Source: an uncultured Pelagibacteraceae bacterium
GTDB taxonomy: Bacteria; Pseudomonadota; Alphaproteobacteria; Pelagibacterales; Pelagibacteraceae
NCBI GenBank assembly: GCA_902579285.1
Contig: CACHGA010000001.1
Location: 62,001 to 126,000, forward strand
DNA: 64,000 bases
Direction of reading: 5' to 3'
Shown piece by piece: positions 1 to 9,130 of this stretch. The position numbers were made by a program, and so were the translations under genes. The notes below the pieces were generated by a model. It did not search any database. It had not been told where the DNA came from and saw nothing but the letters and a program-made list of their open reading frames with translations. Each line of letters starts with the position of its first letter. Within the stretch, counting starts at the first letter, position 1.

Positions 1-791
1 CTGTAATATCAGTAATAAATCAAAAAGGTGGAGTCGGAAAGACAACGACGGTAATAAATCTTGCTAGCGCTTTAGCCCAAAAAGGCAAAAGGATTTTAGT
101 GGTAGACCTAGACCCGCAAGGGAACGCTACTACTGGCTTAGGCAAATCTAACAATGATGAGTCTAAAAGTATTTACAACGTGCTAATCGGTAAAACTTCA
201 GTTCAAAACGCAATCCAGGAAAGTAACATAAAAAATTTAGACTTAATCGGATCCAACGTGAATCTATCCGGTCTGGAAGTTGAAACAGCTAATGATGCAA
301 ATAAAGCTTTTCTTTTAAAGAAGATTTTATTAGAGGAAAATAAATCATTAATAAGAAGATACGAGAACATCTTTATTGACTGCCCACCCTCACTGAGTCT
401 CTTAACAATTATGTCATTAGTCTTAGCTGATGACTTATTAATACCACTGCAAACAGAATTTTTCGCTTTAGAGGGAATTTCCCAATTAGTTAAAACAATT
501 GATAGAATTAAGGTTAACCTAAATCCTGAACTTGGGATTAGAGGTGTGTTACTTACTATGTATGACAAGCGAAATAAGCTGTCATCTCAAGTTGATTTGG
601 AGGCAAGAAAACATTTTGAGGATAAAGTTTATAAGACAGTAGTTCCAAGAAATGTCAGATTGTCAGAGGCACCTTCACATGGAATGCCATGTATTGTTTA
701 TGACAAGAACTGTTCAGGCAGTAAATCATATATCAAACTCGCAGAAGAGTTTCTTGAACAAAATGATGAAAAAATAGGAAGTGCTGCATGA
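1..791 (+). CDS. parA: Chromosome-partitioning ATPase ParA (5' partial)
   Basis: ParA is a Walker-type ATPase that works with ParB and parS sites to segregate the replicated chromosome origin. The reading frame is open from base 3 and starts with VISVINQKGGVGKTTT, so the deviant Walker A motif KGGVGKTT is present and only about ten N-terminal residues lie off the window. The ORF track's start at 99 (GTG) is therefore an internal codon. Further motifs are VDLDPQGNAT (Walker A') and the FIDCPPSL Walker B region. About 262 residues are visible, close to the usual length of chromosomal ParA. The stop overlaps the parB start by four bases (ATGA), which implies translational coupling. Sure of family and role. 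Confidence 0.96.
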   Translation, partial: VISVINQKGGVGKTTTVINLASALAQKGKRILVVDLDPQGNATTGLGKSNNDESKSIYNVLIGKTSVQNAIQESNIKNLDLIGSNVNLSGLEVETANDANKAFLLKKILLEENKSLIRRYENIFIDCPPSLSLLTIMSLVLADDLLIPLQTEFFALEGISQLVKTIDRIKVNLNPELGIRGVLLTMYDKRNKLSSQVDLEARKHFEDKVYKTVVPRNVRLSEAPSHGMPCIVYDKNCSGSKSYIKLAEEFLEQNDEKIGSAA

Positions 792-1633
792 GTGCTCAAA
801 AAAAAGGACTCGGAAAAGGCTTATCGGCTTTATTTGGTGAAATAGAAAATAAAATTGATAATAAAAGAAATCAAAAAAATACCATTGCGATTTCAGACAT
901 TGAAAGAAATAAATATCAGCCAAGAATGATTTTCGATGAAGAAAAATTGGAAGAGCTGAGTTTGTCCATAAAAGAAAATGGAATAATACAGCCAATAGCT
1001 GTAAGACCAAATAAATATGATCCAGGAAAATTTGAAATTGTAGCTGGAGAACGAAGGTGGCTTGCCGCACAAAAAGCTGGATTAAATGAAGTTCCAGTTA
1101 TAGTTTTGAATATAGACGATCAAAAAAGTTTGGAAATTGCAATTGTTGAGAATGTTCAAAGACAGGATCTAAATATCATTGAGGAGGCAAAAGGATATCA
1201 AAGACTTAGTCAAGAGTTTGGATATGATCAAGATAAAATTTCAAAATTAATGTCTAAAAGCAGAAGTCATGTAAGCAACACTCTTAGACTATTAACCTTG
1301 CCAGGTGATGTAATCGGTCTGATAGAGGAAGGCAAATTGACGGCTGGTCAAGCTAGACCCTTAGTTGGGATGCCAAATGCTTCAGAAGTCGCAGAAAATA
1401 TAGCAAAAAAGAAGGTAGCTGCAAGACAAGTCGAGTCTATGGTGAAGGGAAAAAAAGGCAAAAAGACCGACACAATCGAAGATCCAAATATTATTTTCGT
1501 GAGAAATGAATTAGAAAGCAAGCTAGGGCTGAATGTCGAAATAATGAATAAAAAAAATAACTCAGGTAAGGTAGTTATCAAATATAAAACGTTAGACCAA
1601 TTTGAATTGATTTCTAAGCTTCTCACTAAGTAG
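788..1633 (+). CDS. parB: Chromosome-partitioning protein ParB
   Basis: ParB is the parS-binding CTPase partner of ParA. The N-terminus KKGLGKGLSALFG is the typical ParA-interacting peptide. The ParB/Spo0J core follows with the conserved GERRWLAAQKAG box (about residues 95-106) and ENVQRQDLN, then the helix-turn-helix with LMSKSRSHVSNTLRLL and the stretch EGKLTAGQARPLVG. A short C-terminal dimerisation domain ends the 281-residue protein. It overlaps parA by four bases. Its 3' end overlaps convergent holA by eight bases. I did not find a parS palindrome in the non-coding parts of this window. Confidence 0.96.
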   Translation: MSAQKKGLGKGLSALFGEIENKIDNKRNQKNTIAISDIERNKYQPRMIFDEEKLEELSLSIKENGIIQPIAVRPNKYDPGKFEIVAGERRWLAAQKAGLNEVPVIVLNIDDQKSLEIAIVENVQRQDLNIIEEAKGYQRLSQEFGYDQDKISKLMSKSRSHVSNTLRLLTLPGDVIGLIEEGKLTAGQARPLVGMPNASEVAENIAKKKVAARQVESMVKGKKGKKTDTIEDPNIIFVRNELESKLGLNVEIMNKKNNSGKVVIKYKTLDQFELISKLLTK

Positions 1634-2627
1634 AATTAGCGATTTTAAAAATTTTCACCAGTAAATTTTTTAACAAAATAGTGTTATAATTGCTCATTTT
1701 TGTTTTCATAATTATCTCGACATCTAAGATTGATTTTCTAACAACTTCAAGCTTGCTATAATTCCACTTGCTTGCTTGTCTCAAAATCACTGGTTTATCT
1801 TTCCAAAATACTTTTGGTTTTAAATTATCCAAAGCATAATTAATATTTTTTTCTTTTTCATTTTGTTTAATTAACATTGACAATTTCTGAACTCTTTGAT
1901 TTAGGCTATTTAAATAAAAAAAAATATTTTCATTTTGTAACGAGATAATACCGAGGCTTTTATTTAGTTTTCTTGCATCACCTTCCAAACAAGAATCTCT
2001 TAGGTCGTCAAAATTTAAATTATTTTCTTCATTCAAAAGATCTAGCAGCTGCTTCTCGTCAATCTTTTTATTTTGGAATAGTGACTTAATTTTTTGTATT
2101 TCATTAAACAAAACTTTTCTGTCTAAACCAGAGTTGTTTACTAATAAATTTATTATCTCTTGATTAATTCCTTTATAATCTTTAAGTTTTTCCCTAACAT
2201 ATTCCGCTAAAGTCCTGTGGTTATCTTGATAACAAGCAATTATCCCAGCCTTTTTATTTTTTTCAAATGCTGATCTAATTTTAGATTTTTTATCAAGATT
2301 TTGTCCAAATAGGACTAATTTAATATAATTTACTGAATCATCAATTATATCTTCAATTTTTGGAAGTATTTTGTCAGATATTTCATTAATAAATATGAGC
2401 TTGTTATCGTTAAACATTGATAAATTGTTAACTTGGTCGTTTAGCAACTTTTCATTTTTTATAATTTCGTCTTGATCAAATAGTATTTGTTCATAGTTGT
2501 AATACTTTTTTTTCAGTCCAATTTTAAACTCGTCTTTTAGACCTATATTTTCACCATAAAATAAAATTAAATTGTAATTATCAATTAATGATAAATTTTT
2601 CTCTAACAAAAAACTTTTTAAAATCAT
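1626..2627 (-). CDS. holA: DNA polymerase III delta subunit (clamp loader)
   Basis: The delta subunit of the clamp-loader complex opens the DnaN sliding clamp. The 333-residue protein has the usual length and the HolA layout: a divergent AAA+ domain without a working P-loop (LILFYGENIGLKDEF near residue 20), a middle domain with EYVREKLKDYKGINQEIINLLVNNSGLD, and a C-terminal helical collar domain. HolA sequences are poorly conserved. The call rests on these blocks plus the parB-holA-lptE-leuS order seen in other Alphaproteobacteria. It lies three bases downstream of lptE in what looks like one minus-strand operon. Its 3' end overlaps parB. Confidence 0.88.
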   Translation of the reverse strand: MILKSFLLEKNLSLIDNYNLILFYGENIGLKDEFKIGLKKKYYNYEQILFDQDEIIKNEKLLNDQVNNLSMFNDNKLIFINEISDKILPKIEDIIDDSVNYIKLVLFGQNLDKKSKIRSAFEKNKKAGIIACYQDNHRTLAEYVREKLKDYKGINQEIINLLVNNSGLDRKVLFNEIQKIKSLFQNKKIDEKQLLDLLNEENNLNFDDLRDSCLEGDARKLNKSLGIISLQNENIFFYLNSLNQRVQKLSMLIKQNEKEKNINYALDNLKPKVFWKDKPVILRQASKWNYSKLEVVRKSILDVEIIMKTKMSNYNTILLKNLLVKIFKIANST

Positions 2628-2629
2628 AT

Positions 2630-3100
2630 TTAATTAAATATGATATTAAGCTTTTTTGTAATCTGATCAGCTATATTCTTTACGCTATTATCCACAATTT
2701 TATTTTCACGGTTTAACGTGTCTAGATGCACTTTTGAGGCTTTAAAAGAATTGTTTTGAGAGAAAGTTTCTGAAAAAACCAGTTCTTTAGATTGTTCAGA
2801 TATAACATTCACACCAAAGTTTATAGTCACAGTATATTCAGAGGTAGCACCTAAAGAATTTTTATTTGAAACTACTTTTTGTTTGGACGCATTAATTTCA
2901 AGAATTAAACTATTTTTAGCACCTTCAACTTCAGTAAAATAATTACCTAGTGTTAATGATAGTTTTTTATCTCCAGATATATTTACTTCTGTAATGCTAA
3001 AATTTTGATTTTGACCTGTTAATAATGGTCGATAACCACAGCCTTGTAGTAAGTTAAAAATTAAAATAACAAAAAGAAGTTTTTTAAAAATTTTCATCAT
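2630..3100 (-). CDS. lptE: LPS-assembly lipoprotein LptE
   Basis: LptE plugs the LptD outer-membrane pore that delivers lipopolysaccharide to the cell surface. A short hydrophobic signal peptide ends in the lipobox LLQGCGYRPL, with the lipidated Cys near residue 21 followed by the GYRPL signature typical of LptE. The remaining ~135 residues are beta-rich and low in identity, as is usual for the family. Length is 156 aa. The start codon shares one base with the stop of leuS, so the pair is probably coupled. This leuS-lptE-holA order is common in Alphaproteobacteria and supports the call. Confidence 0.87.
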   Translation of the reverse strand: MMKIFKKLLFVILIFNLLQGCGYRPLLTGQNQNFSITEVNISGDKKLSLTLGNYFTEVEGAKNSLILEINASKQKVVSNKNSLGATSEYTVTINFGVNVISEQSKELVFSETFSQNNSFKASKVHLDTLNRENKIVDNSVKNIADQITKKLNIIFN

Positions 3101-5634
3101 TATCCAGCAATAATAAAGTTTATTATTTTATTTTTAACAAAAATATTTTTTATAATTTTTTTATCTTTAAGATTCCTCTGGATATTCTCAATTTTTTTAG
3201 CTTCAATTAGCACATCTTTCTCAGATAGATCCTTTTTTGTAGTAATAAGGCCTCTTTTTTTACCATTAATTTGAACAACCAAAGTAACTTCTTGTTTGTC
3301 CAATAGCGACTTGCTGCCCTTCGGCCACTGTATTTCGCTATAGAAATTTTTACCCTCTAATTTAGATAAGCACTCGCAGGACAAATGAGGAGCAAAAGGT
3401 AGTAATATTTTCAAAAAATGTGTCTGATAAGTTTTAAATTTTTCATTACTTATTTTTTTCTCAATACTATTTTCAAATAGTGAGGTTATCTCATATATTT
3501 TTGCTATAGCCACATTTAATTGAAATTTTTCAATTAAATCAGTGATTCTGAAAATGTATTCATTAAATTTTAAACCAAAATTTTTTTCATCATCATTTTT
3601 AACTTGTTTCCTATCTAAAATTCTTTGATTTAAAGTCCATATTCTTTGAATAAATTTGTGTGAAGCAGAAACACCAGCAGTAGACCATTGAACATCTCTT
3701 TCAGGCGGACTATCTGAAAGAATAAACCATCTTACTGCATCAGCACCATAAATTTTAATCATACTTTCTGGGTCTACAATATTTTTTTTAGATTTTGACA
3801 TTGCTTCTGATGCGCCTACTTTAATTTTAGATCCATCAATTTTTGATTTAATTCCAATTTTTGTGTTTTCAATCTGGTCAGGACTTAACCATTTACCTTT
3901 CTCATCTTGATATGTTTCGTGACAAACCATTCCTTGAGTAAACAAACCTTTAAAAGGTTCTTTAATATTAATTGCTTTATTACAGAATTTTATTGCACGC
4001 ATAAAAAATCTTGAATAAAGAAGATGTAAAATTGCATGCTCAATTCCTCCAATATATTGATCAACTGGCATCCAGTATTTAAAAGATTCCTCATCAAATG
4101 CCTTTGATTTAATTTTTGGAGAACAAAACCTTATAAAATACCATGAAGAGTCTACAAAAGTATCTAACGTGTCAGTTTCCCTTGTTGCCTCCTCACCTGT
4201 CTTTTTATACTTAGTTTTCTTCCACGTTGGATGTGTATCTAGAGGATTACCTTTTGAATTTACATCTATATTTTCTGGTAACTTAATTGGAAGTTCACTT
4301 TTATCGACTGGTACAACTTCGCCATTTTTAAGATATATCATAGGTATCGGACAACCCCAATATCTTTGCCTTGATACTCCCCAATCTTTTAGTCTGAAAG
4401 TTATTTTCTTTTTACCTATCTTCTTATTCTCAATTTCTTTAACAATTTTCTGTTTAGCTTCAGAAATTGTGAAGTCATTTAAAAATCCAGAATTTATTAA
4501 AACTCCATCGCCTGTATATGCTTCATTTTTTTGATAAGTCTGGTTAGTATCTTTAGGTTTTACAACAGGAATAATCTCAATATTATATTTGTTTGCAAAT
4601 TCAAAATCTCTTTGGTCATGCGCTGGACACCCAAATATTGCACCTGTTCCATAATCCATAAGAATAAAATTTGAGATATAAATAGGAATTTTTTTATTCT
4701 TAATAAAAGGATGTTCAGCCTCCAAATCTGTTTTAAAACCAATCTTTTCAGCATTAGCAATTGCCTCTTCAGTAGTTCCAACCTGAGAGCATTCTTTTTT
4801 AAAATCCAAAAATTTAGGCAATTTTTTGTACTTTTCACATATTGGATGATCAATAGATACCGCTAAAAAGGTTGCTCCAAAAATTGTATCAGGGCGAGTG
4901 GTAAACACTTTAATAAATTCTTTAATGCCTGATACTTTGAAGTTTATTTCACACCCCACAGATTTTCCTATCCAATTTTTTTGCATTAATTTAACTCTTT
5001 CTGGCCACCCTTTAAGAGTCTCTAAATCCTCAAGCAATTCTTCAGAAAATTTTGAAATATTAAAAAACCATTGAAACAATTTTTTTCTTTCTACTATGGC
5101 ATTTGATCGCCAGCCTCTCCCATCAATTACTTGTTCATTAGCTAAAACAGATTTTTCTACTGGATCCCAATTTACATAAGTTTCTTTTCTTACAACTAAA
5201 CCTTTATTATAAAAGTCAATAAATAACTCTTGTTGATGTTTGTAATATTCTTCATCGCAAGTAGAAATTTCAAGATCCCAGTCTATTGAAAGACCCAACA
5301 ATTTGAGCTGATGTTTCATTGCAGATATGTTTTTTTTGGTCCATTCTTTTGGATTTAAATTGTTTTCTCTTGCCGCATTCTCTGCTGGTAGACCAAAAGA
5401 GTCCCATCCCATTGGATGTAATACATTAAATCCATTCATCATTTTGTATCTTGCTATAACATCTCCAATTGCATAGTTTCTTACATGACCCATATGAATT
5501 TTTCCAGATGGGTATGGAAACATTTCTAGACAATAAAATTTTTTATTTTTATCTGTATTTTTAAATTTATTTTTTTTTTCAGACCAGTACGATTGCCATT
5601 TTTTATCTATGTTTGATATATTGATTTTATCCAT
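3100..5634 (-). CDS. leuS: Leucyl-tRNA synthetase
   Basis: This class Ia synthetase charges tRNA-Leu in the cytoplasm. The 844-residue protein has the HIGH-type motif [14 protein letters not shown] (HMGH at residues 47-50), the editing (CP1) domain with [14 protein letters not shown] and the [14 protein letters not shown] segment, the RYWGCPIPM motif, the class I KMSKS loop as AMSKSKKN near residue 615, and the C-terminal anticodon-binding and LeuS-specific domains (QINGKKRG). Length is normal for bacterial LeuS. It is followed without a gap by lptE and holA. No leader or T-box is visible; the 31 bases upstream separate it from the DUF3576 gene. Confidence 0.98.
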   Translation of the reverse strand: MDKINISNIDKKWQSYWSEKKNKFKNTDKNKKFYCLEMFPYPSGKIHMGHVRNYAIGDVIARYKMMNGFNVLHPMGWDSFGLPAENAARENNLNPKEWTKKNISAMKHQLKLLGLSIDWDLEISTCDEEYYKHQQELFIDFYNKGLVVRKETYVNWDPVEKSVLANEQVIDGRGWRSNAIVERKKLFQWFFNISKFSEELLEDLETLKGWPERVKLMQKNWIGKSVGCEINFKVSGIKEFIKVFTTRPDTIFGATFLAVSIDHPICEKYKKLPKFLDFKKECSQVGTTEEAIANAEKIGFKTDLEAEHPFIKNKKIPIYISNFILMDYGTGAIFGCPAHDQRDFEFANKYNIEIIPVVKPKDTNQTYQKNEAYTGDGVLINSGFLNDFTISEAKQKIVKEIENKKIGKKKITFRLKDWGVSRQRYWGCPIPMIYLKNGEVVPVDKSELPIKLPENIDVNSKGNPLDTHPTWKKTKYKKTGEEATRETDTLDTFVDSSWYFIRFCSPKIKSKAFDEESFKYWMPVDQYIGGIEHAILHLLYSRFFMRAIKFCNKAINIKEPFKGLFTQGMVCHETYQDEKGKWLSPDQIENTKIGIKSKIDGSKIKVGASEAMSKSKKNIVDPESMIKIYGADAVRWFILSDSPPERDVQWSTAGVSASHKFIQRIWTLNQRILDRKQVKNDDEKNFGLKFNEYIFRITDLIEKFQLNVAIAKIYEITSLFENSIEKKISNEKFKTYQTHFLKILLPFAPHLSCECLSKLEGKNFYSEIQWPKGSKSLLDKQEVTLVVQINGKKRGLITTKKDLSEKDVLIEAKKIENIQRNLKDKKIIKNIFVKNKIINFIIAG

Positions 5635-5665
5635 AGAAATTAAATAATTAAAAAGTTATTTTCTA

Positions 5666-6208
5666 CTAACTTTTCTTTTTTTTCTTTTTTGACTCCGCAT
5701 CTAGTAAAGCCGCTTTTTTTATTATATCCGACCTAATTGTATCTTCCAATCTATTCGAAGTTATTTTTGTTATTATACAATTTTCTTGCAACTTGCAGGT
5801 TTTTTTATGAATAATAATTTTTAAACTGTCAGCTCTAATTTGATTAGATAAAAATCTAATAGTAAATTTTAATGAGTCATTTGTTGTGTTAGAATCTGTA
5901 TACCAGTCTGTGATTATCATTCCACCTGAGTAATCTACAGTGACCAATGGCATAAAATCTATAACATCAAATGTTGCTCTCCATAAAGGATTTGAAGTAC
6001 TGAATTCATAATTAGTCCCTTTTTTACCACCAAACAAATCTCCAGCACTTACTCCACGACCCTCTTCAATATTTTTTCGGGCCCTCTCTCTTCCATCTGA
6101 TGGAATTGTTCTTGCATCTCCAGGCTTAGGTAGTTTAAAGCCGCCCCCACAGGAGTTAAGGAATAACGAAATGAGTAAAATTATTGCAAATTTCTTTAAA
6201 AACTTCAT
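5666..6208 (-). CDS. DUF3576-family lipoprotein
   Basis: This is a 180-residue predicted lipoprotein. The signal peptide ends at the lipobox SLFLNSCGGG (Cys near residue 20). The mature part includes NPLWRATFDVIDFMPLVTVDYSGGMIITDWY, which I recognise as the DUF3576 family found next to leuS in Alphaproteobacteria. The C-terminus is a run of lysines (ESKKKKKKS). Its biochemical function is unknown; the location and fold resemblance to other LptE/BamC-like small lipoproteins suggest an envelope-assembly role, but that is inference. It is divergent from the porin, with 186 bases between them. Confidence 0.8.
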   Translation of the reverse strand: MKFLKKFAIILLISLFLNSCGGGFKLPKPGDARTIPSDGRERARKNIEEGRGVSAGDLFGGKKGTNYEFSTSNPLWRATFDVIDFMPLVTVDYSGGMIITDWYTDSNTTNDSLKFTIRFLSNQIRADSLKIIIHKKTCKLQENCIITKITSNRLEDTIRSDIIKKAALLDAESKKKKKKS

Positions 6209-6394
6209 AGTTGGATAATTTTTTATAATCTCAAAGGTTGCACATTAACACTAAAAAAGCTCTATTTTTGTGTGCTATTTATACAACACAGTCAAGAAAA
6301 ATACCATAAAATAGCACTAAAATATGAAAAATTAATGAATTTTGGGTAATTTCCTAACAGTTTATTTAAATAAACAAACAACATGGAGATAAAC
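6209..6394. promoter_or_regulatory. Divergent intergenic region with a 9-bp inverted repeat upstream of the porin
   Basis: This 186-base region separates the DUF3576 gene and the porin and must carry promoters in both directions. It contains a perfect inverted repeat, GTGCTATTT at 6272-6280 and AAATAGCAC at 6309-6317, with 28 bases between the arms. This could be an operator or a long-looped structure in the porin 5' leader. I cannot assign a clear -35/-10 pair. The ribosome binding site GGAG lies at 6385-6388, six bases before ATG 6395. Confidence 0.4.
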
Positions 6395-7402
6395 ATGAAA
6401 AACATAACAAAAGTGGGTCTATCTGCATTAGCTGGAGCACTGGCATTTACATCTGCACAAGCAGGTTCAATGTCAATTTCTGGTTCAATGGAAGCTAGTT
6501 ACACTACAAAAGGTGGGGCGAGTTCATCTCAACCACTTGGTATGGACAAAGAACTTTCAATTACTGGTTCAGGTGAATTAGATAATGGAGTTGGTGTTGC
6601 ATACAAACAAACAACCTCAGACGCTTTAGCATTTAGCGACTCAGAACTTGTGTTCACGGGCGTTCCAATGTTAGGCGATGCTTCAATTGCGTTAACATCT
6701 ACTGGTTCACCAATCAGTGCGATCGATGACGTAACTCCAACAGCTTTCGAAGAAGCGAACGCTGCAGTAGGATCAATTGACGATGTTAATGGTTCAGATG
6801 GTACTTATGGTATCAGATATACATTAGCTGATGCTTTTGGTTCTGGAGTAAAAGTTGACGCAATGTACTTCTACCAACACGGCGCAGGAGATGCTAATGC
6901 TGACAACGGCGTAGCAAGTGCTGACAACGGTAACGAAGATGGTTTCGAACTTACCCTACAAGGTTCAGTCCCAATGGTTGACGGACTAAGTCTTGGAGTA
7001 GGTTATGCTGAACTTAACAAGTCAAGCAAAGAAACAGCTGGAGTAAGCGATCTGGACCAATTAGAAGGTACTGCCTATGCTAAATACAGCGTTGGTGCTT
7101 TTAGTCTAGGTGCTCAAAGAAGTCTTGTTAACCAAGCCGGTCTTAACGATGTCTTATTTGATACAACTTACCTAGGTATTTCATATGCTGTAAGTGATAA
7201 TCTTTCACTTTCTTACAATGAAATTGAGTCAAATAAAAACCAAGGTGGTTTGGATATTGACCAAGACCTAGATTCAATTAGCGTTTCATACACAATGGGT
7301 GGAATGACAATTGGTGTCCTAGACGCTGATTCATCTAACGATTCTTACAGTGCAGGATCATCTAAATCTGCAAGATCAGTTTCGATGTCAATTGCGTTTT
7401 AA
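6395..7402 (+). CDS. Outer-membrane porin
   Basis: Gram-negative general porin forming a trimeric beta-barrel for small solutes. I chose ATG 6395 rather than the track's 6383 because a GGAG ribosome binding site sits at 6385-6388, six bases before it, and because it gives a clean signal peptide MKNITKVGLSALAGALAFTSAQA cut before GSMSISGSMEASY, a typical start of the first strand. The 335-aa protein is rich in alternating strands and Gly/Ser/Asp, and ends in the C-terminal Phe (SVSMSIAF) used for Bam-dependent insertion. Codon use is visibly richer in G and C than in neighbours, as expected of a highly expressed gene. It has its own promoter region and a strong terminator. Confidence 0.9.
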   Translation: MKNITKVGLSALAGALAFTSAQAGSMSISGSMEASYTTKGGASSSQPLGMDKELSITGSGELDNGVGVAYKQTTSDALAFSDSELVFTGVPMLGDASIALTSTGSPISAIDDVTPTAFEEANAAVGSIDDVNGSDGTYGIRYTLADAFGSGVKVDAMYFYQHGAGDANADNGVASADNGNEDGFELTLQGSVPMVDGLSLGVGYAELNKSSKETAGVSDLDQLEGTAYAKYSVGAFSLGAQRSLVNQAGLNDVLFDTTYLGISYAVSDNLSLSYNEIESNKNQGGLDIDQDLDSISVSYTMGGMTIGVLDADSSNDSYSAGSSKSARSVSMSIAF

Positions 7403-7405
7403 AGA

Positions 7406-7981
7406 CTAATAAGTTTTTTTAAAAAAAGCCGGTATATATTTACCGGCTTTTTTTTTATCTGAAGACATAGCACAAGCAACAATATTTAGATTTTTAGTTT
7501 GATTAAAATTATAACTATTTATCCCACCTAATGCTATAAAACCTAATTTAAAATAACGAGTTAACAAATTAAATTTAACTTTCCCTAAAAAAGTTTTTTT
7601 ATTTTTATATTTTGTCTTAAAGATTCTGGATAAAACAATTTGCGAGCATCCCTGTTTAATTTTTTCATGTATTTCCCCAGCATTATGTGCGCTTCCAATA
7701 ATTTTCATGTTATTGTTAAAACTTTTTAAATGCTTATAATATTTTTTATTCCAGGCAGATATATAAAAATTATTAGTCTTTAATAAAAATAATAGCTTTA
7801 AATTATTTGCAACAAAAAAGCTAATTTTTCTGCTTTTACAATTTTTGGCGAACCTTTTTAGTTTTTGATTGTTTATTTCTTTTTGTTTCCTTAAAATTAA
7901 AATAGCACCTGTTTTTTTAACTTGATCTAGGTTAATCTCATTAACATTATCAACAATAAAATATATATTTTTTAAAGCCAT
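7406..7981 (-). CDS. ThiE/TenI-like (thiamine phosphate synthase family) protein
   Basis: This is a TIM-barrel protein of the thiamine phosphate synthase/TenI superfamily. Family-like segments are KIIGSAHNAGEIHEKIKQGCSQIVLSRIFKT, matching the ThiE SVHS...GADYVVLGPIF block, and FIALGGINSYNF, matching the ALGGIN phosphate-binding loop. It is short (191 aa) and divergent, and the pyrophosphate-binding residues are not clearly present, so it may not make thiamine phosphate. Two ATGs are possible, 7981 and 7987. Either one overlaps the start of yggS on the other strand. The last codons lie inside the porin terminator. Confidence 0.68.
   Translation of the reverse strand: MALKNIYFIVDNVNEINLDQVKKTGAILILRKQKEINNQKLKRFAKNCKSRKISFFVANNLKLLFLLKTNNFYISAWNKKYYKHLKSFNNNMKIIGSAHNAGEIHEKIKQGCSQIVLSRIFKTKYKNKKTFLGKVKFNLLTRYFKLGFIALGGINSYNFNQTKNLNIVACAMSSDKKKAGKYIPAFFKKTY
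7421..7456. terminator. Intrinsic terminator after the porin, probably bidirectional
   Basis: AAAAAGCCGGTA pairs with TACCGGCTTTTT around a short TATATT loop, with a poly-T run on the plus side and a poly-A run on the other, so it can act in either direction. It lies within the last codons of the convergent ThiE-like gene and encodes part of its C-terminus (AGKYIPAFF). Confidence 0.85.
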
Positions 7982-8642
7982 GAGCATTGAAACTATAAAT
8001 AAATTAATATCAATTCAAGAAAACATTAAAAATTCAAATATTAAAAATGTGAACCCAGCCCAGATAATTTGTGTGTCCAAGACTTTTGCGCTATCAAAAT
8101 TATTGCCTTTGATAGATTATGGCCATCGCCATTTTGGAGAGAACAAAGTACAAGAAGCCGAGGCAAAATGGTCTGAGATAAAAAAAAATAAAAAAGATAT
8201 TAAATTACATATGGTTGGTAGACTTCAAACCAATAAAGTAAAAAAAGCAGTGAAGATTTTTGATTTTATTCATTCCGTTGACAGCAAAAAGCTAGCAGAT
8301 TCGCTAAAAAAACGGGAAATAGAAATAAATAAAAAATTATCTTATTTTATTCAAATAAATTTGGGAAATGAAGTTCAGAAGGGCGGTATAAATAAAAATG
8401 AGGCAAAAAGTTTTTTAGATTATTGTAATGGTAAACTCGATATCAATGTTATTGGCTTGATGGCTATCCCCCCATTTGATGAAAATCCTGAGAAATATTT
8501 TAATGATATTTCAAGTTTAAATTCCAAATTAGGTTTAAAACATTTGAGTTTAGGCATGTCAAATGATTACAATCTCGCAAGTAAATATGGCTCAACCTTT
8601 GTAAGAATTGGTTCAGCTATATTAGGAGAGAGAAAAAGTTAA
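7980..8642 (+). CDS. yggS: YggS/PLPBP-family pyridoxal-phosphate homeostasis protein
   Basis: Pyridoxal-phosphate-binding protein with an alanine-racemase-like TIM barrel that buffers PLP and affects amino-acid balance; no enzymatic activity is established for the family. The PLP-lysine motif is ICVSKTFALSKL (Lys near residue 34). Other signatures are GHRHFGENKVQEAEAKW, HMVGRLQTNKVK, LMAIPP, LSLGMSNDYNLA and FVRIGSAILG at the C-terminus. Length 220 aa is normal. ATG 7980 forms CATG with the opposite ThiE-like start, so its promoter must lie inside that gene. The 3' end overlaps the convergent transpeptidase gene by four bases. Confidence 0.93.
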   Translation: MSIETINKLISIQENIKNSNIKNVNPAQIICVSKTFALSKLLPLIDYGHRHFGENKVQEAEAKWSEIKKNKKDIKLHMVGRLQTNKVKKAVKIFDFIHSVDSKKLADSLKKREIEINKKLSYFIQINLGNEVQKGGINKNEAKSFLDYCNGKLDINVIGLMAIPPFDENPEKYFNDISSLNSKLGLKHLSLGMSNDYNLASKYGSTFVRIGSAILGERKS

Positions 8643-9130
8643 TTTATAATTAAATTTGTTTTTTTTGTTATTAATGTTAAGATTTTAAAAAAATCTTTTT
8701 TCTTCACACCAATACATCCTTTAGTACCTTTAAAGTTTTTTTCTGCGAGATGCAAAAAAATTGCACTTCCAGCTCCTTTTTTAATTGGACTTGTATTGAA
8801 ATCCAATACTAAAATAAAATCATAAATACCTTTTTGCATATATAATTTTTCTGCCCTGTGTTTGAATGGAAAATATATTAATTTATTATAGTGTTTTGAA
8901 GCTGGATCATCACACCATCCCATATTTTTATTGATAGATTTTTTTTTAATTTTGCATCGAAAACCTGGGACTCTATCTTTCCTGTAAAGTAATAATATAA
9001 ATTTAAATTTGCCCTTAGGGGTTTTTTGATCCCCTTCTCTTTTATAAGAAGTCAGCCCCCTTTTTCCTATTGAGCATTTTATTTTATAGTTATAAAAGTA
9101 AAGATATTTTTTTTTTAAAATAATATGCAT
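8639..9130 (-). CDS. L,D-transpeptidase (YkuD family) protein
   Basis: The YkuD domain catalyses L,D-transpeptidation in peptidoglycan or attachment of proteins to it. The protein starts directly in the catalytic domain, with TSYKREGDQKTPKGKFKF and the C-terminal active site AIFLHLAEKNFKGTKGCIGV, in which His and the nucleophilic Cys of the HxnS/T-x-GC motif are present. At 163 aa it is a minimal version with no signal peptide that I can see, resembling the alphaproteobacterial family next to yggS. Its ATG overlaps the divergent regulator start in the palindrome ATGCAT (9125-9130), and its 3' end overlaps yggS. Confidence 0.85.
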   Translation of the reverse strand: MHIILKKKYLYFYNYKIKCSIGKRGLTSYKREGDQKTPKGKFKFILLLYRKDRVPGFRCKIKKKSINKNMGWCDDPASKHYNKLIYFPFKHRAEKLYMQKGIYDFILVLDFNTSPIKKGAGSAIFLHLAEKNFKGTKGCIGVKKKDFFKILTLITKKTNLIIN

